A stretch of DNA of 18,725 bases, taken from NCBI GenBank assembly GCA_000403295.2, contig KE159615.1, forward strand, positions 2,413 to 21,137, read 5' to 3'. Under the pieces are notes generated by a model. It was given only the letters and a program-made list of their open reading frames with translations, did no database searches and was not told the DNA's origin. This document shows positions 1 to 7,090 of the stretch, piece after piece. How positions within the stretch are numbered: the first letter of the stretch is position 1; the number at the start of each line of letters is the position of its first letter. This DNA is from Lachnospiraceae bacterium M18-1. Its GTDB lineage: Bacteria > Bacillota > Clostridia > Lachnospirales > Lachnospiraceae. Position numbers and translations under genes: made by a program.

Positions 1-78
1 ATTGGATCTTCCTTCTGTTTTTCGTTATTTTGTATTTTTAGGAAAAGCATGAAGGTATTCGTAAGTAAGGAGCTGTGA
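1..78 (+). other. Possible 3' end of an upstream gene (partial, uncertain)
   Basis: The frame beginning at base 1 is open through 25 codons and ends at TGA 76-78; its last residues read MKVFVSKEL. It could be the tail of a gene starting left of the window, or just a chance open stretch in T-rich DNA. A free-standing nine-codon ORF beginning at the ATG at 49 is also possible. No family is recognisable. The next gene begins 24 bases after this stop. Confidence 0.2.
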
Positions 79-102
79 ATAAATACAAGGGGAGTGGTTG
101 CA

Positions 103-525
103 TTGGACAAGAAGATACTTGCTGATTACATAGACGCTATGGAGCTGATAAAAGAAACTGAGGAGGATATTAAGAGATTACGGAAGAGGCGTAAAACAAT
201 CATTCAGACAAACGTAAAAGGTAGTAATCCGAATTTCCCTTATCAGGAGCAGCATTTTCGACTTGCAGGTACCACTTTCTCGTATCAGGATGACAAGAAC
301 TTACGCCTGGAAGAAAAATTTCTGGAACAGCGCAAGGAGAATGCGGAGAAGATCAAGCGGCGGGTGGAGGAATGGCTTTTGACGGTTCCGATCCGGATGC
401 AGCGGATTATCAAGTATAAAATATTTGAGGAGATGACCTGGGAGCAGGCGGCAGCGAAGATCGGGAGAAAAGCAACGGGGGACGGAATAAGGAAAGAATT
501 TGAAAGATTTATGGAAAAAATTTAA
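103..525 (+). CDS. Sigma-region-4-like / ArpU-RinA-type late transcription regulator
   Basis: A 140-residue basic protein that probably switches on the late (packaging and structural) operon. Residues 1-35 and 65-92 are charged, helical and likely coiled coil. Residues 94-122 (VPIRMQRIIKYKIFEEMTWEQAAAKIG) resemble the helix-turn-helix of sigma-factor region 4, with the usual I-x-Y..FEEMTWEQAA..IG pattern, followed by a basic C-terminal helix. Small regulators of this kind sit directly before the small terminase gene in many phages of Clostridia and are the positional equivalents of ArpU and RinA. The TTG at 103 is preferred because AAGGGGAG (87-94) lies 8 bases before it; a GTG at 94 in the same frame overlaps that ribosome site. 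The repeats just after its stop are its most likely binding target. The family call is good; the specific role is inferred from position. Confidence 0.72.
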   Translation: MDKKILADYIDAMELIKETEEDIKRLRKRRKTIIQTNVKGSNPNFPYQEQHFRLAGTTFSYQDDKNLRLEEKFLEQRKENAEKIKRRVEEWLLTVPIRMQRIIKYKIFEEMTWEQAAAKIGRKATGDGIRKEFERFMEKI

Positions 526-528
526 AGT

Positions 529-555
529 TTGTCCGTTTTGTCCGGACTGTCCGGT
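529..555 (+). promoter_or_regulatory. Three tandem 9-bp TGTCCG repeats, candidate late-operon operator
   Basis: Three head-to-tail 9-mers, TTGTCCGTT (529-537), TTGTCCGGA (538-546) and CTGTCCGGT (547-555), begin three bases after the regulator's stop codon. The last two also form a perfect inverted repeat, CCGGAC-T-GTCCGG (542-554). The -35 position implied by the downstream -10 box (about 543-548) falls inside the repeats, as expected where a bound activator replaces a consensus -35. The repeats are seen directly; binding by the upstream regulator is inferred. Confidence 0.6.
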
Positions 556-562
556 TTTCGTA

Positions 563-571
563 TGCTATAGT
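563..571 (+). promoter_or_regulatory. Extended -10 element of a putative late promoter
   Basis: TGCTATAGT at 563-571 matches an extended -10 box (TGnTATAAT) with one mismatch. There is no good TTGACA at the right distance; the 9-bp repeats lie there instead. Transcription would start near 578 and give a leader of about 120 bases before the small terminase gene. Confidence 0.5.
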
Positions 572-631
572 ATATGCTGAGATTGGTGGCTGGATGGTCA
601 TTCAACTCAAACCTTCACACACATTCGAGAG

Positions 632-662
632 GCGTTCTGCACAAAGATGTAGGGCGCTTTTT
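632..662 (+). terminator. Terminator-like hairpin in the late leader (possible attenuator)
   Basis: GCGTTCTGCA (632-641) can pair over its full 10 bases, including three G-U pairs, with TGTAGGGCGC (648-657) around a six-base loop. Five T residues follow (658-662). It has the form of an intrinsic terminator, but lies between the putative late promoter and the small terminase gene, so it would act on the operon itself. Confidence 0.5.
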
Positions 663-698
663 GTATTTGAAATATTTACGGAACTGAGAGGTGGTGAC

Positions 699-1499
699 GT
701 GAGCGATGTAAAAGACCAGATTAAAAATGATTACCTATCCGGCATTATGCCGAAGGAATTGGCGGAAAAATATAATGTCAGTCTGAATACAATTAAGTCC
801 TGGATCAAGCGTTATGGCTGGTCCGGTTTGAAGAATAAGCGGGGCGCACCTTCTGAACCGGAGGGTGCACCCTCTGACGTTCAGGGTGCACCCCGTAAAA
901 AGAAACGCGGCGGTCAGCCCGGGAATAAAAATGCAGTCGGCCACGGAGCGCCGGCAGGAAATAAGAATGCAGAAAAGTTCGGTTTCTTCTCGAAGTACCT
1001 TCCGGAAGAAACCATTTCCATTATGCGGGAAATGCCAACGGCCCCGCTGGATATCCTCTGGCACGAGATTCAGATTGCCTACGCTGCTATTATCCGGGCA
1101 CAACAGATCATGTATGTTAAAAACAGGGAGGACAAGACCATTGAAAAGGTGGAAGCAAAGGACGGCGTTTCTGTTACCGGGGAAAAATGGGAGGTTCAGC
1201 AGGCATGGGATAAGCACTCTAATTTCCTGCAGGCCCAGGCGAAGGCCCAGAAGGAGCTCCGGGGACTGATCAAGCAGTATGACGAATTGCTGAATAAAAA
1301 CTGGGGGCTTGCAACAGAGGAGCAGAAAGCCAGAATCAGCCAGATTAAGGCAAATACAGACAGGCTCCGGAAAGACTTTTCAGAAGAGGATGACGGAGGG
1401 GTTGAAATTATAAATGACGCAGCGGAAGAAAAAGCAAGTCAGAATATCGGAGATCATTATCCCGAAGTACCAGGGGATATTCAACAACAAGACCTATAA
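699..1499 (+). CDS. terS: Terminase small subunit
   Basis: A 266-residue DNA-recognition subunit of the packaging motor: it binds phage DNA and hands it to the large subunit. Residues 16-42 form a helix-turn-helix (MPKELAEKYNVSLNTIKSW). Residues 49-66 are a low-complexity GAPxxxx repeat. Residues 70-95 carry the G-G-Q-P-G-N-K-N-A..GHGAP.GNKNA signature of PBSX-like small terminases, and the C-terminal half is charged and helical. The GTG at 699 is chosen because AGAGGTGG (686-693) precedes it at good spacing and the protein then starts directly at its DNA-binding region. The frame stays open back to 594, but that segment crosses the leader hairpin and gives an unlikely N-terminus. The last 86 bases overlap the large subunit gene. 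The family call is firm. Confidence 0.88.
   Translation: MSDVKDQIKNDYLSGIMPKELAEKYNVSLNTIKSWIKRYGWSGLKNKRGAPSEPEGAPSDVQGAPRKKKRGGQPGNKNAVGHGAPAGNKNAEKFGFFSKYLPEETISIMREMPTAPLDILWHEIQIAYAAIIRAQQIMYVKNREDKTIEKVEAKDGVSVTGEKWEVQQAWDKHSNFLQAQAKAQKELRGLIKQYDELLNKNWGLATEEQKARISQIKANTDRLRKDFSEEDDGGVEIINDAAEEKASQNIGDHYPEVPGDIQQQDL
843..892 (+). repeat. 21-bp repeat with GGTGCACC palindrome inside the small terminase gene
   Basis: Three units begin at 843, 864 and 885, exactly 21 bases apart: GGCGCACC, GGTGCACC and GGTGCACC. The last two are perfect 8-bp palindromes. They encode the GAPSEPE / GAPSDVQ / GAPRKKK segment. Packaging start sites often lie in or near small terminase genes, so this may be a DNA site as well as a protein linker. 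Confidence 0.5.
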
Positions 1500-2763
1500 G
1501 CATATCATCCTGACTTCCGGGCGTGCCGGTACCAAGTCCAGTTATGCGGCGATCCGGGCAAATTACCAGATTGTATCTGACGGGCATGGTTCTGTGGTTG
1601 TACTCAGAAAGCACCACAACAAGCTCCGGAAGACCGTGTATAAGGAGATCCTCCGCGGGATCAATCGGCTGAAAATACCGAAAAGCAAGTTCAAGATCAC
1701 AAAATCGCCGATGGAGATCACATATAAGAAATATGGTACTACGATTTACTTTGCGGGTTCCGATGGGATTGATGATACGAAGGGGATCATTGACGAGGAT
1801 AAGCCGATCAAGCTGGTCATCTTGGACGAGCTGACAGAGTTCTTCGATGATGGGGAAGGTGAGGATGAGCTGACCAACATCGAAGCAACGTTTGTCCGGG
1901 GAAACAGCAGTGGGTTCCAGATGATCTATCTGTATAATCCGCCCAAGAATCCGAATGCACCGATCAACCAGTGGTGCAAGAAGATGGAGAAGCGGAAAGA
2001 CTGCATCCATATCCATACAGATTATCGGGATGTGCCTGTAAGCTGGCTCGGACAGGATCTGATCGGGACGGCGGAGGAAATGAAAATCGTAGACCTGAAA
2101 ATGTATCGCTGGGTATGGCTGGGCGAAGCCGTAGGGATTGATGATGCAATCTATTATATGTTCAGTCAAAGCCATATCAGGGAGCCCGAAAACGGGCAAA
2201 AATTTTCTGTTATTGCGATCGGCGGTGATTACGGCCAGCAGAACGCAACTACATTCCAAGCGGCTGGTCTGGATATGGCTGGAAGAAAGCTGAGAGGTCT
2301 GGGAGAATATTACCACAGCGGCCGGGAAAGCGGACATCAGAAGAGCCCTTCTATATACGCCCGGGATTTTGTCAGTTTCGTTATGGAGCTGGGAGAAAAA
2401 TATGGATCACCGATCGTTAAATTCTATTTATACATGGACCCTTCCGCAAAAGGCTTGCAGGAAGAGATCAAGAGAGCCTGCAGGCTTGCCGGTGTTCCGG
2501 TACTGATCCGTGATGCTGAAAATGATGTGAAGCTGGGGATCAGCAGGACGCAGAAAGCCTTGACCTTCCATGTGATGAGCATATCTCCAAAGCAGGAAAG
2601 GGCAATTGATGAGTTTGGGACGTATGAATATGATAAGGATTCTATAGAAAAGGGCAAGGAAGAACCTATTAAAACCGGGGATCATTGTATGGATGCCATA
2701 CGATACCTGGTCATGGGGGAGTGGTCAAAGATCAAGCACTGGCTTCCGGTGAAGGAAGACTAA
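1414..2763 (+). CDS. terL: Terminase large subunit (PBSX/XtmB type)
   Basis: A 449-residue ATPase and nuclease that drives DNA into the procapsid and cuts it. The ATPase half has a Walker-A-like loop GRAGTKSS (36-43), Walker B LVILDE (134-139), and the segment IYLYNPPKNPNAP (171-183) typical of this family. The nuclease half has GGDYGQQNATTF (270-281, Asp272), YMDPSAKG (340-347, Asp342) and GDHCMDAIRYL (422-432, Asp423/Asp427), the acidic residues expected for an RNase-H-like metal site. The ATG at 1414 lies 86 bases inside the small subunit gene. The overlap is needed, because family members carry the same 30-odd residues before the Walker loop. GGAGGGG (1395-1401) is a rather distant ribosome site. 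The length is normal and the gene appears intact. Confidence 0.95.
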   Translation: MTQRKKKQVRISEIIIPKYQGIFNNKTYKHIILTSGRAGTKSSYAAIRANYQIVSDGHGSVVVLRKHHNKLRKTVYKEILRGINRLKIPKSKFKITKSPMEITYKKYGTTIYFAGSDGIDDTKGIIDEDKPIKLVILDELTEFFDDGEGEDELTNIEATFVRGNSSGFQMIYLYNPPKNPNAPINQWCKKMEKRKDCIHIHTDYRDVPVSWLGQDLIGTAEEMKIVDLKMYRWVWLGEAVGIDDAIYYMFSQSHIREPENGQKFSVIAIGGDYGQQNATTFQAAGLDMAGRKLRGLGEYYHSGRESGHQKSPSIYARDFVSFVMELGEKYGSPIVKFYLYMDPSAKGLQEEIKRACRLAGVPVLIRDAENDVKLGISRTQKALTFHVMSISPKQERAIDEFGTYEYDKDSIEKGKEEPIKTGDHCMDAIRYLVMGEWSKIKHWLPVKED

Positions 2764-2777
2764 AGGGGTGAAGGGCG

Positions 2778-4217
2778 ATGGATATTTTTAGTTATTTTAG
2801 AAACAAAGGGATTGATACCTTAGATCCTGCATTTTATAAGCAGATCCGGATATGGCGCAGCTGGTATGATTCCAAAGTCAGAAAATTTCATAGATATAAA
2901 GTGTACAGGGGGAACGGTGCATCCGTGAACTGCGACCGGTATACGCTTGGGATGGCGAAAAAGGTCTGTGAAGATATGGCCGACTTGCTTCTCAATGAAC
3001 GGGTGACGATAACAATTGCGGATGAGACAACAGACACATTTGTAAAGCAGGTTCTGACAGAAAACACATGGGAAGAACTGGGAAATGAGTACCAGGAATG
3101 GAAGTCCGCTCTTGGGACGGCTGCATACGTGGTATATATCAAGGATGCGATCCTGGATCAATCTGGACGTATGACGGACGGAAGCGTGGGAATCAACTAT
3201 GTGGATGCTTCTAATATTTATCCGACCTCCTGGCAGAATAAGGTGATTACGGAGTGCATTTTTACATTCTGTAAAACGCACCACCGAAAAAAGTATGTCC
3301 ACATACAATACCATCGTCTGGAAGATATTTCTGACGGGAACCGGAAACAGTATGTGATTGAAAACACAGTTGTGGAAAATACCAAAGGAGCAGGGAAGGA
3401 ATTGACACCTCAGGAATGGGAAGCAATTCCGACTTTCAGCGGGCTGGCTGAGCGGATTGAGACGGGTTCTGATCAGCCGCTTTTTATAATTGACCGTTTG
3501 AACATGGTAAATAATGCGGATACAGATCCTACAAACCCGATGGGGGTGGCTTTGTTCGCAAACGCGATCGATGTGATCAAGAAGCTGGATCTGGAATATG
3601 ATAGCTATGCGAATGAGTTTTCTTTAGGACGCAAACGTATATTTGTTGCGCCAGAGTTACTGACTACGCAGCTCGGGGATGCTGTCTTCGATCCGGACGA
3701 TACGGTATTTTACGAGCTTCCAGAGGACTACTTCAAAAATTCCGAATCAAAGGAAGCTATGCATGAGGTCAATATGGAGCTGCGGATTGAAGAGCACAGC
3801 AGTGCGATCAATGACGATCTGAACTGGCTTTCCTTAAAATGTGGGTTCGGTACGGACCGGTACAAATTTGAGGGTGGCGGAGTGAAAACGGCCACGGAGG
3901 TGATCAGTGAAAATTCGGATATGTACCGCTCTCTGCAGAAGCATGAGCTGGTATTGGAGCGTGTTCTGATCCAGCTGATCCGGACGATCATCCGGGCGGG
4001 GATCAGCATGGGGATTTCTGGTCTGAATGAAAGTACCGCGGTCACGATCGCCTTTGATGATTCCATCATCGAGGACAAGACTACGGAACGGCAGAGTGAC
4101 CGTCAGGACGTGTCAATGGGTGCTATGTCCCTGGCGGAATACCGTGCGAAATGGTACGGGGAGACTTTGGAACAGGCCCAGGAGAATCTTCCGGAGCAGA
4201 TGTCAGTGATGGAGTAG
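2778..4217 (+). CDS. Portal protein (SPP1 gp6-like)
   Basis: A 479-residue protein expected to form the ring at one head vertex through which DNA enters and leaves and on which the terminase docks. The N-terminus (FSYFRNKGIDTLDPAFYKQI) and the later segments AKKVCEDMADLLLNE, MGVALFANAIDVIKKLDLEYDSYANEF and GGVKTATEVISENSDMYR are characteristic of SPP1-type portals of Bacillota phages. The length fits the family. The gap after the large terminase is 14 bases, with GGGGTGAAGGG as the ribosome site. The C-terminus is acidic, ending ENLPEQMSVME. Position between terminase and minor capsid gene supports the call. Confidence 0.9.
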   Translation: MDIFSYFRNKGIDTLDPAFYKQIRIWRSWYDSKVRKFHRYKVYRGNGASVNCDRYTLGMAKKVCEDMADLLLNERVTITIADETTDTFVKQVLTENTWEELGNEYQEWKSALGTAAYVVYIKDAILDQSGRMTDGSVGINYVDASNIYPTSWQNKVITECIFTFCKTHHRKKYVHIQYHRLEDISDGNRKQYVIENTVVENTKGAGKELTPQEWEAIPTFSGLAERIETGSDQPLFIIDRLNMVNNADTDPTNPMGVALFANAIDVIKKLDLEYDSYANEFSLGRKRIFVAPELLTTQLGDAVFDPDDTVFYELPEDYFKNSESKEAMHEVNMELRIEEHSSAINDDLNWLSLKCGFGTDRYKFEGGGVKTATEVISENSDMYRSLQKHELVLERVLIQLIRTIIRAGISMGISGLNESTAVTIAFDDSIIEDKTTERQSDRQDVSMGAMSLAEYRAKWYGETLEQAQENLPEQMSVME

Positions 4218-4223
4218 TGCGGA

Positions 4224-5822
4224 ATGAATCAGGAATATAAAGAAAAACTGTCAAGAAAAATTGGGCAAAACTACCTGGATCTGGAGAACCGAATCATGCA
4301 GGATATCATACGGAGGATTAAAAAAGCGGGGAAGATCACAAGCACCGCGGATTATCAGATCAACCGCCTGCTGATTCTGGGGATGTCTTCCGAGGATGTG
4401 GAGCGGATGATCAAGGATGCCTTGAATGCCTCTTATCCGGATGTGTTTGAACTGTATGACCAGGTGATTGACTGGGAATATGTCCGGAATAAGGATGTAT
4501 ACGAGCAAGTGAACCAGAAGTTTATCCCCTTTGAAGAGAACGGGGAGCTGCAGCAGACAGTCGAAACACTGATCCGGCAGACGGGGGCTGAGCTGGAGAA
4601 CATTACCGGGTCGCTTGGATTTTATCTGGATTATGGAAACGGACGGAGGGTATTGACGCCGCTGGCGGAGATTTACCAGAAATATCTGGACGTAGCAGCC
4701 AGACGGGCGGTTATGACAGGAATCACGCAGTTGACTGGACATATTGCGGATATGAATGCCTCGAAGCTGGGGACGAATTTCTTTGAGGTTGCCTGGCATG
4801 CGGGGGCGCGCCCGACGCATCAGGTATGGCAGGGGAAGGTTTATTCCAGGGATGAATTGTACAGTATCTGCGGGCTCGGCACTGTGACGGGACTGGAAGG
4901 AGCCAATTGCTACCATGAGCGGTATCCATTTATTCCAGGTGTATCGGAGCGAAATTGGTCTGATGAATGGCTGGAAGAACAGAATAGGAAGGAAAACACG
5001 CCGAAGCAGTTTAAAGGCAAGGAATACACGGCCTACGAAGCAAAGCAGCATCAGCGCCAGATGGAGACAGCTATGCGGGCACAACGGGAGCAGGTAGAGC
5101 TTTTAAAAGCAGGCGGGGCAGATCCAGATGTGGTTATGCTTGCCAGATGCAAATATCAGGCACAGTTGGATGAGTATGCTAAATTCTCGGATAGGATGAA
5201 CCTGAAACAGGAACGTGAGAGGATCTATCTGGATATGCGCGGCCGGATTGCGCCCGCCGATAAGTCTGCAATGAGTCTTTTTTCGAAGGAGATGATTGAG
5301 AATGCGAACCACGACATTAAGCAGTATGAGATGTTCAAAAAAGTCCTTGGAAATGATGTTGGCTCACTTGCTAATTTTGGGCAGATAAAATATACTGATA
5401 GTAAGAAATGGGAATATCTTAAAGGCTTAAAAGAATATTTGGAAAAATATCCGACAAGTGATAAGAGATATTATGATGCAGGCGAAAAACTAAAAGAGCT
5501 CGGGATTAAGAAAGGTCTTTTACTTCCGCCTGTGCAAAAGCAGGCATTTATTATTCCGGAAGGGAAGCGGGATTCATATCACATCATGAATCGGATGTTT
5601 GAGAGAAATATTACCGATGATGATGTTCGGTCATACATGCAAAATGCGAAAGCAATGTTTTTACAATGGGGCGGACAAAGACAACTTTTTGTGAGTGATA
5701 ACGGAATGTGTCTTGTGCTAAAGCAGAATGATGAATGGATTTACAAAACCGCCTGGTCGAAATATGAATTTGATGAAGATTCTGAGAAGATTGTAGAGGT
5801 GTTGAAAAATGTTGGATTATAA
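4224..5822 (+). CDS. Minor capsid (MuF-type) protein with C-terminal BECR-like nuclease/toxin domain
   Basis: A 532-residue head protein in two parts. Residues 1-300 are a Min_cap2/MuF domain: its core at 191-239 has W-H-A-G-A-R-P-T-H-Q-VWQGKVYS, then Cys216, Cys229 and His231 and YPFIPGVS, a likely metal-binding core. Such proteins sit inside the head near the portal. Residues 300-440 are a charged helical linker. Residues 448-532 begin YHIMNRMFERNITDDDV and end WIYKTAWSKYEFDED, resembling the Barnase-EndoU-ColicinE5/D-RelE (BECR) fold and DUF4258-like domains, with His453 and Arg457/Arg461 as candidate catalytic residues. Phage MuF proteins with such tips are treated as polymorphic effectors delivered with DNA. 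Composition drops sharply near 5330 (36/60 G+C at 4801-4860 against 18/60 at 5401-5460), suggesting a swapped tip. The head domain is certain; nuclease activity is inferred. Confidence 0.85.
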   Translation: MNQEYKEKLSRKIGQNYLDLENRIMQDIIRRIKKAGKITSTADYQINRLLILGMSSEDVERMIKDALNASYPDVFELYDQVIDWEYVRNKDVYEQVNQKFIPFEENGELQQTVETLIRQTGAELENITGSLGFYLDYGNGRRVLTPLAEIYQKYLDVAARRAVMTGITQLTGHIADMNASKLGTNFFEVAWHAGARPTHQVWQGKVYSRDELYSICGLGTVTGLEGANCYHERYPFIPGVSERNWSDEWLEEQNRKENTPKQFKGKEYTAYEAKQHQRQMETAMRAQREQVELLKAGGADPDVVMLARCKYQAQLDEYAKFSDRMNLKQERERIYLDMRGRIAPADKSAMSLFSKEMIENANHDIKQYEMFKKVLGNDVGSLANFGQIKYTDSKKWEYLKGLKEYLEKYPTSDKRYYDAGEKLKELGIKKGLLLPPVQKQAFIIPEGKRDSYHIMNRMFERNITDDDVRSYMQNAKAMFLQWGGQRQLFVSDNGMCLVLKQNDEWIYKTAWSKYEFDEDSEKIVEVLKNVGL

Positions 5823-6033
5823 TAGTGACCATTACTGCCCGGCGTATGGGAGAATCATCAGCAGTGACTTGTGCTATGATTCTCTATGTTGTTTAACCGG
5901 GATGTTTAAAATCTCATCCACTAAGGAGTTATCTGAAATTAAGGATATTGAAAAGGCAAAAGAGGTCTGCCGAAAATGTCCATACAGTGACTTAAACGGT
6001 GGAATGGATGAGTGGAATGGAAAAATGGATTAA
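5809..6033 (+). CDS. Small Cys-rich protein, candidate immunity partner of the minor-capsid tip
   Basis: A 74-residue protein I cannot place in a named family. Cys10, Cys22, Cys27, Cys28, Cys54 and Cys57 include a CPAYG and a CRKCPY motif, suggesting zinc binding. Its ATG overlaps the end of the minor capsid gene by 14 bases, and GAGGTG (5795-5800) lies 8 bases upstream, so translation is probably coupled. It shares the AT-rich composition of the capsid protein's toxin-like tip (20/60 G+C at 5881-5940) and differs from the genes on both sides. Overlap plus shared composition suggest tip and small gene move as a cassette, which is what a toxin with its antidote would look like. That role is inference. 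Confidence 0.6.
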   Translation: MLDYNSDHYCPAYGRIISSDLCYDSLCCLTGMFKISSTKELSEIKDIEKAKEVCRKCPYSDLNGGMDEWNGKMD

Positions 6034-6089
6034 GTATCGTGCCTACAGGGTGGATGGTATTGTGTGTGTATTTTTAGGGGAGGTTGGTT

Positions 6090-6380
6090 ATGATTTATGT
6101 TTTAGTAGCTCCTGACAGAATCCGGGTGTCCGGCCATGCGAATACAGCCCCAAAGGGTTCAGATATCGTATGTGCCGCGGTTTCGGCATTGACTCTTACG
6201 TTGATCCGGGGCCTGAAAGAGATTGCCGGCATACTGCTGTATGAAAGCGTAGAGTCCGGAAATATCTGTATCGAGTGGCAGACCATGAACGATACGGGCA
6301 AAGCCCTGATTGATACCTGGTTTTTGGGAATCTGCGGGGTGGCGGAGAATTGCCCATGTATCAACTTTATAGACGAGTGA
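6090..6380 (+). CDS. prp: Prp-type cysteine protease (phage copy)
   Basis: A 96-residue homologue of Prp, the protease that removes the N-terminal extension of ribosomal protein L27 in Bacillota. The catalytic pair is clear: His16 in GHANTA and Cys28 in GSDIVCAAVSAL, 12 residues apart as in Staphylococcus aureus Prp. The length is normal. The ATG at 6090 has AGGGGAGG (6076-6083) six bases upstream; a TTG at 6084 adjoins that site and is unlikely. Host Prp is known to process scaffold and capsid proteins of phage 80alpha. Here the gene lies directly before scaffold and capsid genes, both carrying an L27-like N-terminal motif, so its probable substrates are those two proteins, cut during head maturation. 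The family is sure; the substrates are inferred. Confidence 0.88.
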   Translation: MIYVLVAPDRIRVSGHANTAPKGSDIVCAAVSALTLTLIRGLKEIAGILLYESVESGNICIEWQTMNDTGKALIDTWFLGICGVAENCPCINFIDE

Positions 6381-6385
6381 ATTAT

Positions 6386-6408
6386 GCATCCCAAGAGGGT
6401 GCTTTTTT
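6386..6408 (+). terminator. Terminator-like hairpin between protease and scaffold genes
   Basis: GCATCC (6386-6391) pairs with GGGTGC (6397-6402) around CAAGA, followed by six T residues (6403-6408). The stem is short with one G-U pair, so it may be weak. It begins five bases after the protease stop codon, in the only sizeable gap inside the head gene cluster. Confidence 0.45.
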
Positions 6409-6462
6409 CATGCCTGACGGGGCATAAAATACGGGATTACCACAGAAAGTGAGGATGAAAAA

Positions 6463-7071
6463 ATGACAAAGAGATATTTTGACCTGCAGCTTTTCACGGA
6501 CGGCGGTGATGGCGGATCTGGTGCCGGAGGTACAGGGGCAGGTTCAGCCGGAAATGGTAACGGCAGCCAGGCAAATGCGGGGGGAGCATCCAGGAACGCG
6601 ACATACAGCTATGAACAGGCAGAGCAGATTGCGGACGCCAGGGCTGACCGGGCAACGAAGGCGGCGCTCTCTGAATATTTTAAAAGGCAGGGTATGAGTG
6701 AGGAAGAGGTGACAGCGGCTCTTGCAGACTTCAGGGCTAAGAAAGCCGCACAGCAACCGAATGTTACCGCTGTAGAGCAGGAACGGGATGCGGCACTGGC
6801 ACAGGTGGAAGAAATGAAAAACAGCAATTACCTTCGCGATAAGGGTGTGAAAGCCGACGATCTGGACTATGTCCTGTTCAAGGTCGGCAAAAAAGTAGAT
6901 GATAAGACAGATTTTAAGAAGGCCGCTGACGCATTCCTGAAAGAGAACCCCAGGTTCACAGGGCGGGGGTACAAAGTGGTTTCTACCGGGAAACCAGATG
7001 GCGGATTAGGTACGGGCCAGACAGCAAATGATTCAATCAACGCCTCTATTCGCTCCGCGTTTGGAAGGTAA
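6463..7071 (+). CDS. Capsid scaffold protein (DUF4355-like)
   Basis: A 202-residue protein with the layout of a phage scaffold. Residues 5-12 are YFDLQLFT, a Prp-type cleavage motif. Residues 13-45 are a Gly/Ala/Asn-rich flexible stretch. Residues 50-125 are highly charged and helical, with probable coiled coil (YEQAEQIADARADRATKAAL, then EEEVTAALADFRAKKA and VEQERDAALAQVEEMKN). The C-terminal part (YLRDKGVKADDLDYVLFKVG..., FLKENPRFTG) is typical of DUF4355 scaffolds. It would guide capsid protein into a procapsid and then be removed. The ATG at 6463 has GAGG (6451-6454) eight bases upstream. It lies directly before the major capsid gene, as expected. Confidence 0.85.
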   Translation: MTKRYFDLQLFTDGGDGGSGAGGTGAGSAGNGNGSQANAGGASRNATYSYEQAEQIADARADRATKAALSEYFKRQGMSEEEVTAALADFRAKKAAQQPNVTAVEQERDAALAQVEEMKNSNYLRDKGVKADDLDYVLFKVGKKVDDKTDFKKAADAFLKENPRFTGRGYKVVSTGKPDGGLGTGQTANDSINASIRSAFGR

Positions 7072-7090
7072 AGAAGGGAGAAAAAAAACT

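Noticed and set aside
594..698. 35-codon N-terminal extension of the small terminase
   Set aside because: It crosses the leader hairpin, has no ribosome site and encodes a sequence unlike the family; GTG at 699 has a good site.
4027..4209. Second + strand frame within the portal gene
   Set aside because: Arg/Ser-rich out-of-frame reading of the portal's C-terminal coding region, with no start signal.
7028..7090. Upstream extension of the major capsid frame to 7028
   Set aside because: It lies in the scaffold gene and has no ribosome site; ATG at 7091 has one and puts the Prp motif at the N-terminus.
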